From Eubacteriaceae bacterium (GTDB lineage Bacteria > Bacillota > Clostridia > Lachnospirales > Lachnospiraceae): DNA of 64,000 nt. Shown here piece by piece: positions 32,952 through 42,148 of the stretch; within the stretch, counting starts at the first letter, position 1, and each line of letters begins with the position of its first letter. The position numbers and the translations under genes were made by a program. The notes under the pieces were generated by a model. That model had not been told where the DNA came from. It saw nothing but the letters and a program-made list of their open reading frames with translations, and did not search any database. The DNA lies in contig CAJTCR010000003.1 of assembly GCA_910574915.1 (NCBI GenBank), positions 1 through 64,000 of the forward strand, given 5' to 3'.

Positions 32952-33688
32952 TCTTTCACCTCATCAGCAAACGGATCTATGATAATGACAGAGATATTAT
33001 CTTTTCCGCCGTTTCGATTGGCTGCCGCCACAAGCTGCCCGACTCCCTGCGCCAGATCCTTTGTACCTGAGAGGATCCAAAAGATCTCCTGGTCGTCCAG
33101 CATATTGGTCAGCCCGTCGGAGCATAACAAAATCCGGTCGCCCGGCGTTACGTTCACCTCAAAAAAATCTGCCTCGATGTCTTTCACCGCGCCTACTGCC
33201 CTTGTTATAATATTTTTATCGGGGTGGATTCTTGCCTGCGCCTGATTCATCTCTCCCAAACGCACCATTTCCTGTACGAGCGAATGGTCTTTTGTCACCT
33301 GTACGATCTCCCGGTTCATCTTGTACAAGCGGCTGTCTCCGACATTTGCGACATACAGGCAGTCCCCTGCGATAGTGGCTCCCACAAACGTAGTCCCCAT
33401 CCCCCGCAGGCGCGGGTCTGCGGCAGACAGCGCCAAAAGCCCGGCATTTGCCTGGCGCAGTGCTGTCCCAAGCAGCGCAATCGGCCCGGACAGTCCGCTG
33501 CCTGCGACTGCCTTAACTACATGCTCTACCGTATACCTCGAAGCGAAGTCTCCTGCATTATGACCGCCCATCCCGTCTGCAACGATAAAAAGATTCGCAA
33601 GATTTCCAACCGGAGTCTCGGACGCATAGATATAATCCTGGTTCATTTCACGACGCATTCCTACATCTGTCATGGAAAATGCTTTCAT
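32945..33688 (-). CDS. stp: PP2C-type Ser/Thr phosphatase, partner of PrkC
   Basis: A metal-dependent phosphatase of 247 residues that reverses PrkC phosphorylation. Motifs are DVGMRREMNQDYIYAS, FIVADGMGGHNAGDFAS, VANVGDSRLYKMN, ILLCSDGLTNMLDD and NGGKDNISVIIID. The aspartates for the two metal ions are all present. The ATG at 33688 follows AAAGGCAGG; the longer frame is not supported. Its end overlaps the prkC start, so the two are translationally coupled. The gene is also known as prpC. Confidence 0.95.
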   Translation of the reverse strand: MKAFSMTDVGMRREMNQDYIYASETPVGNLANLFIVADGMGGHNAGDFASRYTVEHVVKAVAGSGLSGPIALLGTALRQANAGLLALSAADPRLRGMGTTFVGATIAGDCLYVANVGDSRLYKMNREIVQVTKDHSLVQEMVRLGEMNQAQARIHPDKNIITRAVGAVKDIEADFFEVNVTPGDRILLCSDGLTNMLDDQEIFWILSGTKDLAQGVGQLVAAANRNGGKDNISVIIIDPFADEVKEC

Positions 33689-33704
33689 CTTATTCGCCTG
33701 CCTT

Positions 33705-36098
33705 TCACACCGTTTCTGCCTGTTTCGCCTGATATTTCTTTCGTAGCTGCCCACATGCGCCGTCGATATCGCGGCCAAGTTCTCTTCTTATAGTAACATT
33801 TATTTTATTTTTTTCAAGTTTATTTTTAAAAGCCGCCGTCGTATTTTCGTCCGGCTGTTTAAAATCCCGCTCTTTTACCGGGTTTACCGGAATCAGGTTC
33901 ACATGGCAGTTTTTCCCCGCCAGCAGCCTGCTTAACAGCTTCGCGTCCTCGTCGGTATCGTTGACTCCGTGGATCAGGCTGTATTCAAACGTGATGCGCC
34001 TGCCAGTTTTTGCAAAATAGTCGTCGCACGCCTCCATCACCTCAGAAAGCGGATACTGTGCGGCGACTGGCATAAGCAAAAGCCGCTTTTGCTGCGTCGG
34101 TGCATGGAGCGAAAGCGCCAGCGTGATTTGCAGCCTGTGAGCGGCAAGCGCACGCATCTTAGGCACGATGCCACACGTAGATACGGTGAGATTGCGCTGG
34201 CTGATATGCAGCCCGTCTTCTGCGCCTGCCAGTTCGATAAACCGCAGCAGGTTGTCCAGGTTATCGAGCGGTTCTCCGGTTCCCATTACGACGATATTGG
34301 AAATCCGTTCGCCGATATCCTGCGCGATCCGGTACACCTGCTCAAGCATCTCCGAAGGCTTTAAGCTGCGCACCAGCCCGCCGATCGCAGAAGCGCAGAA
34401 CCTGCACGCCATCCTGCATCCAGCCTGGGAAGAAATACAGACCGAGTTGCCATGCTTATATTTCATTAAAACGCTCTCTATCATATTTCCGTCCGGCAGC
34501 GCAAACAGGTACTTCCTCGTGCCGTCGAGCCTGGATACTTGTACTTCCGCCGGTTTTAATACGGTAAGACGTGCGGTTTGTTCCAGTTTGTTCCGCAGGC
34601 TTTTGGAAAGATCGGACATTTCCGCAAAGCTTGCTGCCTGTTTTTGATGCAGCCAGGCAAAAACCTGGCGCGCACGGTACGGCTTTTCGCCAAGCGCCTG
34701 CAAATACACAGACAACTCTTCGTGCGTCATCGAACGCAGATCCGGTTTTTTAACAAATTCCGCAATATAAAATCCATCCCCGCCCCCTGCTTTCGGCAGA
34801 ATCTGCTGTTCCTTAAGCAGCTCAAAATCGCTGTAGTTTTGCAAAAACCACGCTGCATTCTGTTCATTTTCCGCCCGGCTGATCGTGCACGTACTGTAAA
34901 TAAGCTTGCCGCCCGGCTTTACATACTGCTGTACGACAGCAAGGATCTCACGCTGCAAGCCTGCAAGCTCCCTGATTTTTTCCGGTGTCATACGGTAGCG
35001 GATCTCTTTTTTGCGCCGCATCACGCCAAGCCCCGAGCACGGCAGGTCTGCAATCACAATATCCGCTTTTGCATACAGCGACGGGTCTGGTATCGTTGCA
35101 TCCCACACCTGCGCCTGCATATTCGCAATCCGGCAGCGGCTGATATTTTCTTCCAAAAGCCCGACTTTATACGCGGTCAGATCTCTTGCAAGCACCTTGC
35201 CGGTGCCGTGAAGCGAAAGCGCTGTATGTATCGCTTTGCCCCCGGGAGCCGCGCATACATCGAGCACAAAATCATGCTCACGCGGCGCGGCAGCCGCTGC
35301 TGCAAGCATCGAGCTTTGATCCTGCACATAAAACAGCCCTTCGTCAAACGCCGACAGCGCCGCGATATGGTCATACCCTGTGATGTGCATGGCGTCCGGC
35401 AGGTTTTCTACATCCTGCACGGCGACGCCCTCTGCTTCCAGCCGTTTTCTCAGTTCTTCTTTTGTACAAAGGCTGGTATTTACCCGGATGGTAACAGGCG
35501 CGGGTGTCAAAAAGGCTTCCAGCAGCCGTTCCATCGACGCGAGGTCTTCCGGCTTTTCCCAGTCCAGACAAAGCTGTGCTTGCCACATCTCTATCATCCA
35601 TACAGGAATGGAATAGCGAACCGATAAATACCGCGGTGTCTGCCGGATATCATCTGACGAACCGAAAAACGCCTGCCTGCTTTCGTAGATCCTGCTGATC
35701 TTTTCTTTGTTGCGGCTGATATTGCGCAGGACGCCGTTAACAAAGCCGCTTAAGTTTCGAAAGCCTTTTTTCTTTGCCAGGCGCACCGCCTCGTTACATG
35801 CCGCGGCATCCGGCACCGCATCCATAAACCGGATCTGGTAAACGCCCATCCGCAAAATGCAGAGGATCACCGGCTTTATTTTACGGACAGGCACACTGGA
35901 AAAACGATCAATCATATCGTCAATCTGGATCAGGTTTTCCAGCGTGCCTTCCGCAAGCCGTGTCAGAAAGGCGCGGTCTTTTTTGTCCAGATACTGGTAT
36001 TTGAAAAGCACGTCTGCGGTGTCGCTGTATGCACCCTGTTTTGTCATATTTCGTAAAATGTCAAGCACCAGCTCCCTGGTATTTACCGTATCTGCCAT
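33705..36098 (-). CDS. rsmB-rlmN: Fused rRNA methyltransferases RsmB and RlmN
   Basis: A single 797-residue frame. Residues 1-440 are RsmB (16S rRNA C967 m5C): a NusB-like N-terminus, VLDVCAAPGGKAIHTAL for SAM binding, and the two catalytic Cys in ADLPCSGLGVM and YSTCTISRAENE. From about 447 (LRSMTHEELSVYLQALGEKP) it is RlmN (23S rRNA and tRNA adenine C2 methylation): VCISSQAGCRMACRFCAS holds the first catalytic Cys and the CxxxCxxC cluster, and DIDGACGQLR the second catalytic Cys. In most Firmicutes these are neighbouring separate genes. No stop codon lies between them. A sequencing error could mimic this, but both halves are complete. Confidence 0.9.
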   Translation of the reverse strand: MADTVNTRELVLDILRNMTKQGAYSDTADVLFKYQYLDKKDRAFLTRLAEGTLENLIQIDDMIDRFSSVPVRKIKPVILCILRMGVYQIRFMDAVPDAAACNEAVRLAKKKGFRNLSGFVNGVLRNISRNKEKISRIYESRQAFFGSSDDIRQTPRYLSVRYSIPVWMIEMWQAQLCLDWEKPEDLASMERLLEAFLTPAPVTIRVNTSLCTKEELRKRLEAEGVAVQDVENLPDAMHITGYDHIAALSAFDEGLFYVQDQSSMLAAAAAAPREHDFVLDVCAAPGGKAIHTALSLHGTGKVLARDLTAYKVGLLEENISRCRIANMQAQVWDATIPDPSLYAKADIVIADLPCSGLGVMRRKKEIRYRMTPEKIRELAGLQREILAVVQQYVKPGGKLIYSTCTISRAENEQNAAWFLQNYSDFELLKEQQILPKAGGGDGFYIAEFVKKPDLRSMTHEELSVYLQALGEKPYRARQVFAWLHQKQAASFAEMSDLSKSLRNKLEQTARLTVLKPAEVQVSRLDGTRKYLFALPDGNMIESVLMKYKHGNSVCISSQAGCRMACRFCASAIGGLVRSLKPSEMLEQVYRIAQDIGERISNIVVMGTGEPLDNLDNLLRFIELAGAEDGLHISQRNLTVSTCGIVPKMRALAAHRLQITLALSLHAPTQQKRLLLMPVAAQYPLSEVMEACDDYFAKTGRRITFEYSLIHGVNDTDEDAKLLSRLLAGKNCHVNLIPVNPVKERDFKQPDENTTAAFKNKLEKNKINVTIRRELGRDIDGACGQLRKKYQAKQAETV

Positions 36099-36136
36099 TA
36101 CTTCCCTTCCCCTTTTGAATGCTCTTTGTCGCTGTC

Positions 36137-36850
36137 TTAATCATTGTCTCTTCCGCCAAACAAAAGCAGCAGGCGCAAAAGCTGCAAAATAGCCGCCGCT
36201 GCCCCGGCAACATACGTAAGCGCGGCAGCTTTTAATACTTTTCTCGTATAAGGAAGCTCCTGCTCGCTTAAAATGCCGGTATCGCCCAAAATGCGCACCG
36301 CACGGCGGGAAGCGTTAAACTCCACCGGAAGCGTAACGAGCTGGAACAGTACGGCTGCCGAAAAAAACACAATGCCGATTTTGCACATCGTGCTTCCGGC
36401 GCCGCCAAGTACCATTCCAAGAATAATCAAAGGCCATGCTGCCGCAGAGCCAAAATTTGCCACCGGCACAAGCGCGCTGCGGATCTGAAGCGGAGAATAG
36501 CCCTTCTGGTGCTGGATCGCATGTCCGCATTCGTGCGCGGCGACGCCCACGGCAGCTACCGAAGAAGACCCGTAAACGTCGTCCGATAAGTTCAGCGTCT
36601 TGTTTTTCGGATTGTAATGGTCGGTCAGGCTGCCTGCCACATGCTGGATCCTGACATCGAAAATGCCCGCGCTGTTTAATACGCGCTGCGCTGCCTGCGC
36701 CCCGGTCATATTTGACCTGCTGCGCACCCCGGAGTATTTATGAAACGTCGATTTCACACGCATAGATGCTACGATTGAAACAAGCGCACCAATGACTACT
36801 AATATATATGTTGGGTCAAACGCATACCCATAGCGATATCCTAATGGCAT
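36137..36850 (-). CDS. yugP: YugP-like zinc metallopeptidase
   Basis: A 237-residue membrane protein of the neutral zinc metallopeptidase family (Zn_peptidase_2). GVAAHECGHAIQHQ supplies the HExxH zinc site near residue 115. Four hydrophobic segments are visible, at the N-terminus, around 140-160, around 160-185 and at the C-terminus. The natural substrate is unknown. It commonly occurs in this cluster between fmt and rsmB, as it does here, which suggests a housekeeping role. Confidence 0.9.
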   Translation of the reverse strand: MPLGYRYGYAFDPTYILVVIGALVSIVASMRVKSTFHKYSGVRSRSNMTGAQAAQRVLNSAGIFDVRIQHVAGSLTDHYNPKNKTLNLSDDVYGSSSVAAVGVAAHECGHAIQHQKGYSPLQIRSALVPVANFGSAAAWPLIILGMVLGGAGSTMCKIGIVFFSAAVLFQLVTLPVEFNASRRAVRILGDTGILSEQELPYTRKVLKAAALTYVAGAAAAILQLLRLLLLFGGRDND

Positions 36851-36871
36851 ATTTGCCCTCCTTTCGTTCCG

Positions 36872-37813
36872 CTAAAAACATGTTCCTGCCTGCAGCGGAT
36901 ACCCGCGCAAAAACGCGTCTGCGGGCATCCGCTTTTTTCCTTCAAGCTGCACTTCCAGCAGCGAAAGCTGCCCATCGCCGGTCTGTACAACCATGCCGTG
37001 CTTATCCGCATGGACAACCTGTCCCGGCTGTGCTGTGCCGGCCTGTATGCCGTCTGTGCCTGCAAGCACCTTTGCCTTCCAGATTTTTAACGTTTTGCCG
37101 TCCAGGGAAGTATAAGCGCTCGGCCACGGGTTCAGCCCGCGGATCAGCCGTTCGATCTGTACGGCTGGCATATGCCAGTCAATCCTTCCCATCTCTTTTT
37201 TAATCATGCCGACATGGGTGGCAAGTGCCTCTTCCTGCTTGGTGCGCGTCACCGTACCGTCCGCAATCTGCGCAACCGTCTGCACGCACAGCTTCGCGCC
37301 GGCATGTGCCAGTTTTTCAAACAGGCTTCCTCCGGTTTCCTCCTGGTCCAGCGGGACTTCCAGTTTTGCAAGGATCTGTCCGGTATCAATGCCAACATCC
37401 ATCTGCTGGATCGTAACGCCCGTTATTGGTTCTCCGTTGATCACTGCCCACTGGATCGGCGAAGCGCCCCGGTATTTTGGCAGCAGGGAAGCATGGACGT
37501 TGATGCAGCCATACTTTGGCATTTCCAGAATTTCCCTGGAAAGAATCTGCCCAAACGCAGCTACTACAAACAGCTCGGCATCATACGTGCGAAGATGCGC
37601 AACGCACTCGGCGTCTTTGATCCGCCGCGGCTGGTATACGCCGATGCCAAGCTCCATCGCGGCGGTCTTTACCGCGGAAAACTGCACCGTTTTTCCCCTG
37701 CCTTTTGGCTTATCCGGCTGTGTCACCGCCAATACAATCTCATGCCCTGCTTCTTTTAGTGCTTTTAAAACAGGCACTGAAAAATCGGGCGTCCCCATAA
37801 ACAGGATCTTCAT
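36872..37813 (-). CDS. fmt: Methionyl-tRNA formyltransferase
   Basis: Formylates initiator Met-tRNA. The length of 313 residues is normal. ILFMGTPDFSVPVLKAL, NVHASLLPKYRGASPIQWA and GVTIQQMDVGIDTGQIL carry the folate-binding and catalytic residues (Asn-His...Asp). The C-terminal tRNA-binding domain starts near 205. It follows def by 28 bases, so formylation and deformylation genes are co-transcribed. Confidence 0.96.
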   Translation of the reverse strand: MKILFMGTPDFSVPVLKALKEAGHEIVLAVTQPDKPKGRGKTVQFSAVKTAAMELGIGVYQPRRIKDAECVAHLRTYDAELFVVAAFGQILSREILEMPKYGCINVHASLLPKYRGASPIQWAVINGEPITGVTIQQMDVGIDTGQILAKLEVPLDQEETGGSLFEKLAHAGAKLCVQTVAQIADGTVTRTKQEEALATHVGMIKKEMGRIDWHMPAVQIERLIRGLNPWPSAYTSLDGKTLKIWKAKVLAGTDGIQAGTAQPGQVVHADKHGMVVQTGDGQLSLLEVQLEGKKRMPADAFLRGYPLQAGTCF

Positions 37814-37841
37814 TCCCTCTCACCTGCACTTTCTTTCTTCC

Positions 37842-38312
37842 TTATTCATCATCCATCACAGCGTCGTGAATCTCGCCGATGACGTGCTCCATATACATAT
37901 GGCCGTCCAGATGCTCGATCTCATGGCACAGTGCGCGTGCTAACAGCTCCTCGCCTTCGATCTTATATTGTGTCATAGATGCGTCATACGCCTGCACAAC
38001 GACGCGGTTTGGGCGCTTGACCTCCCCTGCCTTCCCCGGCAGGCTCAGGCACGCTTCGTCCCCGGTCTGTTCGCCTTCTTCTTCCAGAATCTGCGGGTTG
38101 ACCAGCACAATCGGCCCGTCCCCGATATCAATCACCGCCACCCTTCTTAAGATGCCGACCTGAGGCGCGGCAAGCCCGACGCCGTTTGCCTCATACATCG
38201 TATCGAGCATATCTTCGATGAGTGTCTGCATATTTGGCGTCATCTCCTTTACCGGTTTGCATACTTTGTTCAATATCGGGTCTCCAGCCACCCGAATCTG
38301 TCTGATTGCCAT
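37842..38312 (-). CDS. def: Peptide deformylase
   Basis: Removes the formyl group from new proteins. Of the three deformylase motifs, two are exact in this 156-residue protein: GVGLAAPQ and HEIEH (the latter with both metal His). The middle one reads EACLSLPG, with Ala in place of the usual Gly but with the metal Cys kept. The type-1 length is normal. It lies between priA and fmt in the usual Firmicutes order. Confidence 0.96.
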   Translation of the reverse strand: MAIRQIRVAGDPILNKVCKPVKEMTPNMQTLIEDMLDTMYEANGVGLAAPQVGILRRVAVIDIGDGPIVLVNPQILEEEGEQTGDEACLSLPGKAGEVKRPNRVVVQAYDASMTQYKIEGEELLARALCHEIEHLDGHMYMEHVIGEIHDAVMDDE

Positions 38313-38356
38313 GTTTTGTCTGCTCCTTTACTGTTTTTTCTTCATCTTTTTTTATA

Positions 38357-40600
38357 TTAACCGTTCATTGGATTAAAGTCAAACTGTACGCTGACTTTTT
38401 TCCATTCTGTCAAATCCGACAGCCGTTTTTCCAAAAAATCTTTCACTTTTACCAAAATCTGGAGATCGGGATGCTTCATATATAATACCCTTCGGTAAAT
38501 ATCCTTTGCCTTTGCAACCGGCGGGTCTACAGGGCCGATGACCCTAAGCTGCTTCCAGACGCCGTCCGCGCCGGGCTTTTCCAGCTCTTTTTGAATCCAT
38601 GCCGCAATCTGCTCCATACAGCCCGCGGCGTCTTCTTTTCGCGGGGACGCCGTTAAAATGTGCAGCATATGCCAGACGGGCGGATACTGCATCAGCCTGC
38701 GGTATAAGATCTCCTCTTCGTAAAAAGCAAGGTAATCCTGCTCCTTTGCCGCCCGGATGCTGAAATGGTCTGGCTGGTAAGCCTGTATCACCGCCATCCC
38801 GCGCTGCGCTCCGCGCCCGGCGCGTCCCGCCGCCTGCGTCACAAGCTGGAACGTCCGCTCCGCGGCGTGGTAGTCGCTGATATTTAAGGACATATCCGCG
38901 GCAAGGATGCCTACAAGCGTCACATTCGGAAAATCGTGCCCCTTGACGATCATCTGCGTGCCGACCAGGATATCCGCCTCGTGCCTGGCAAATGCGGACA
39001 GTATCGTTTCATAAGCGTCTTTGGAACGCGTCGTATCATAGTCCATCCGCAAAACCCGCGCATTCGGAAACCGTTTTTGCGTCATCTCCTGGATCTTTTG
39101 CGTGCCTGCCTTAAATCCTCCGATATAGCCAGAGCCGCACGAAGGGCACTGCTTTACCATCGGCGTCTCATAGCCGCAGTAATGGCAGACCAGCCTGCCG
39201 TTTTTATGCTGGCTTAACGATACGTCGCAGTGCGGGCAGCGCAGCACGCTGCCGCAGGCACGGCAGGAGACAAACCCGGCAAGCCCCCTGCGGTTTAAAA
39301 ACAGCATGACCTGCTGCTTTTTTGCCAGACGGTCTTCGATCAGCTCCTGGAGCCTCATGCTCAGGATCGAGCGGTTTCCGGCGCGAAGCTCTGCGCGCAG
39401 GTCTGCCACTTCACATTCTGCAAGCGCCGCGTCCTGCGCCCGTTTTTGCATCACAAGCAAGCGGTATTCCCCGGACATGGCGCGGTAATAGCTGTCTACC
39501 GAAGGCGTTGCTGAGCCAAGGATCACGCTCGCCCCGGCAAGCCCCGCCCTTGCAATCGCTGCGTCCCTTGCGTGGTATTTGGGCACGGTTTCGCTCTTAT
39601 AGCTGCTTTCATGCTCTTCATCCACAATAATAAACCCAAGATTTGAAAATGGTGTGAACAGCGCTGACCTTGGTCCGATCATAATGTCGATCCCGCCGTT
39701 TTTTGCCCGCTCCAACTGGTCTGAGCGCTCTGCGGGCGACAGCCTGGAATGCAGGATGGACACCCGGTCGCCAAACCGCTCGTAAAAGCGGCGCACTGTC
39801 TGAAAGGTCAGCGCGATTTCAGGGATCAGCAGAATGCACTGCTTCCCCTTTGCCGCCGCATGTGCGATCAGCTCCATATATACCTCGGTCTTGCCGCTTC
39901 CGGTCACTCCGTGCAGCAAATACGTATGCTGCCTGCCTGCGTCAAACTCGGCGGTCACCTGGCGCACGACATCCTGCTGGCATTCATTCAACTGCAACGC
40001 ATAGTTTTTTTCTGAAATATGCGCAACCGGATTGCGGTAATACCGTTCCCGCTCGATACTGACGGTACCTTTTTCTTCCATGCCGCGGATCACTGCCGAT
40101 GAAATGCCAAGATCCTTGGTCAGGTGCAAAAACGGCTGCGGAGAGCTTTCCAACAGCTTTGCCAGCAGCTTTGCCTGCGCGGAATAATGCCTGCGTACGC
40201 ATTGTGCATACATGCTGCGTGCTTCCTCGTGCGTCACCCGCAGGCTGACCTGCTTTTTTTCCTTCTGGCGCTCTTTGCGCTTCACAGGAAGCACGGTCTT
40301 TAATGCCTGGTTCATCGTGCCGCCGCAGTTTTTATGCATCCACGCGGCGAGGGCAATCAGCTCCGATTCAATACAGACCGCTTCTTTTTCAATCGACAGC
40401 ACGGGCTTTAGCTTTGCCACGTCATATTCGGGCGTATCGGTCAGCGCTACCACATATCCAGTGATCCGTCGGCTGCCAAACGGCACCACAACGCGCATCC
40501 CCTCGGAAAGCTCACCTTTTAACTGCTCTGGCACGATATACTGAAACGTCTTATCCAGCTTTTCCTGTGAAATATCTACGATTATATTCGCATACACCAT
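38357..40600 (-). CDS. priA: Primosomal protein N', replication restart helicase
   Basis: A 3'-to-5' helicase of 747 residues that reloads the replisome at stalled forks. The N-terminal 3'-DNA-binding domain is followed by Walker A LLHGVTGSGKTEVYMEL and the DEEH box FIIVDEEHESSYK. The zinc-binding domain has four CxxC pairs (CRACGSVLRCPHC, CHYCGYE, CPSCGSGYIGG). The C-terminal helicase motifs include AGRAGRGAQRG. It starts one base after the murE stop. Confidence 0.96.
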   Translation of the reverse strand: MVYANIIVDISQEKLDKTFQYIVPEQLKGELSEGMRVVVPFGSRRITGYVVALTDTPEYDVAKLKPVLSIEKEAVCIESELIALAAWMHKNCGGTMNQALKTVLPVKRKERQKEKKQVSLRVTHEEARSMYAQCVRRHYSAQAKLLAKLLESSPQPFLHLTKDLGISSAVIRGMEEKGTVSIERERYYRNPVAHISEKNYALQLNECQQDVVRQVTAEFDAGRQHTYLLHGVTGSGKTEVYMELIAHAAAKGKQCILLIPEIALTFQTVRRFYERFGDRVSILHSRLSPAERSDQLERAKNGGIDIMIGPRSALFTPFSNLGFIIVDEEHESSYKSETVPKYHARDAAIARAGLAGASVILGSATPSVDSYYRAMSGEYRLLVMQKRAQDAALAECEVADLRAELRAGNRSILSMRLQELIEDRLAKKQQVMLFLNRRGLAGFVSCRACGSVLRCPHCDVSLSQHKNGRLVCHYCGYETPMVKQCPSCGSGYIGGFKAGTQKIQEMTQKRFPNARVLRMDYDTTRSKDAYETILSAFARHEADILVGTQMIVKGHDFPNVTLVGILAADMSLNISDYHAAERTFQLVTQAAGRAGRGAQRGMAVIQAYQPDHFSIRAAKEQDYLAFYEEEILYRRLMQYPPVWHMLHILTASPRKEDAAGCMEQIAAWIQKELEKPGADGVWKQLRVIGPVDPPVAKAKDIYRRVLYMKHPDLQILVKVKDFLEKRLSDLTEWKKVSVQFDFNPMNG

Positions 40601-42070
40601 TCATCTTTGCTCCGCCAGCACATCCGCGATCAAATCCCGCTCATCCATCGGATATTTTTTTCCTTTGATTTCCTGGTAGTCCTCATGCCCTTTGCCCGCC
40701 AGCACAATGACGTCTCCCGGCTGTCCGTGCGTAATTGCGTACCGGATCGCTTCTTTGCGGTCAATCATCTCCACATATGCCCCGTTTGTCTTTGCAATGC
40801 CTTGTTTAATATCGTCAATAATCGCCTGCGGCTCTTCAAACCTTGGATTGTCTGACGTAATAATCGTAAGATCAGCAAGGCTGCCTGACACTTCCCCCAT
40901 TTCAAAGCGGCGCTGCCTGCTGCGGTTGCCGCCGCAGCCAAACAGGCAGACAAGCCGTCCTGGATGATACGCGCGCAGCGTCGTCAAAAGGCTCTTTAAG
41001 CTCATTGCATTATGGGCATAGTCGATCATAAGCGTAAACTGGTCGGACACTTTCACCATCTCGATGCGCCCCTTGACCCTTGCCTGCTTCAGGGCTGTTT
41101 TCATATTTTCCGCAGGGACATCAAAATGTCTGCACACCGCAATGGCGGTCAGGGAATTGTACACGCTAAATTCCCCCGGCACACCGACTTGCACATCCAT
41201 CTCGCAAAGCCCCGCAGCATGATAGGCAACACCAAGGCAGCCTGGCGTGTGCACCAGCCGGATATCGTGCGCCCGCAGCCCGGCGTGCTTCCCGTTTTCA
41301 GCAATGCCGTAAGTCTCTATGCTGCAAGTATGCCCTTTGATCACATCCATAGCGTGCGCATCGTCGATATTGATAATCCCTGTCTTACACTGACGAAACA
41401 GCATCCCTTTGCAGGCAAGGTATTCCTCAAAGGAAGCATGTTCATTCGGGCCGATATGGTCTGGCTCCAGATTGGTAAAAATTCCAATGTCAAATACAAA
41501 CCCGCCGACACGGTGCATTTTAAGCCCCTGGGAGGAAACTTCCATCACGCACGTATCACAGCCCGCGTCGACCATCCTGCGAAAATACTGCTGCACGAGG
41601 TAAGATTCCGGCGTCGTATTTGCCGCCGGGATTTTTAGTGTCCCAATCATCGTCTCAATCGTGCCGATCAGCCCGACTTTGTGCCCGGTGCTTTCCAGTA
41701 TCGATTTGATCATATACGTCGTTGTCGTCTTACCCTTCGTTCCGGTTACGCCAATCGTCTTTAGCTCGCGCGCCGGATTGCCAAACCATGCCGCAGATAA
41801 CTGCGCCAGCGCAAGCCTTGTATCCGCTGTTTTTAAAACCGCAGGCCCTGGCGGAACCTGCACCTGCCGCTCCACAACAATCGCCGCCGCCTGCCCCATT
41901 GCCTCCTCGGCTGCAAAATCATGTCCGTCAAACGAGGTGCCGCGGATACATACGAAAATGCATCCAGGCACCAGCTTTCTGGAATCGTACACAAGCGCCG
42001 TGGCTTCCCCGCAGACCGTCCCTGCAAGCAGCTCATATTCCATTTGTTCCGTTAATTGTTTAATTGTCAT
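40601..42070 (-). CDS. murE: UDP-MurNAc-tripeptide synthetase, meso-DAP adding
   Basis: A 489-residue Mur ligase adding the third amino acid to the peptidoglycan precursor. GVTGTKGKTTTTYMIKSIL is the ATP loop, NTTPESYLVQ the UDP-MurNAc site. SDNPRFEEP contains DNPR, the motif known to select meso-diaminopimelate rather than lysine, so this organism should have DAP-type peptidoglycan. The ATG at 42070 follows GGGAGA; a longer frame has no good site. It lies beside priA rather than in a dcw cluster. Confidence 0.92.
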   Translation of the reverse strand: MTIKQLTEQMEYELLAGTVCGEATALVYDSRKLVPGCIFVCIRGTSFDGHDFAAEEAMGQAAAIVVERQVQVPPGPAVLKTADTRLALAQLSAAWFGNPARELKTIGVTGTKGKTTTTYMIKSILESTGHKVGLIGTIETMIGTLKIPAANTTPESYLVQQYFRRMVDAGCDTCVMEVSSQGLKMHRVGGFVFDIGIFTNLEPDHIGPNEHASFEEYLACKGMLFRQCKTGIINIDDAHAMDVIKGHTCSIETYGIAENGKHAGLRAHDIRLVHTPGCLGVAYHAAGLCEMDVQVGVPGEFSVYNSLTAIAVCRHFDVPAENMKTALKQARVKGRIEMVKVSDQFTLMIDYAHNAMSLKSLLTTLRAYHPGRLVCLFGCGGNRSRQRRFEMGEVSGSLADLTIITSDNPRFEEPQAIIDDIKQGIAKTNGAYVEMIDRKEAIRYAITHGQPGDVIVLAGKGHEDYQEIKGKKYPMDERDLIADVLAEQR

Positions 42071-42148
42071 TCCATTGTCTCCCTGCATATTGATTGATTT
42101 GGTATTGCTCTCTATTATACAAATTTCCTTGGAGATACTCAAGTGCTT

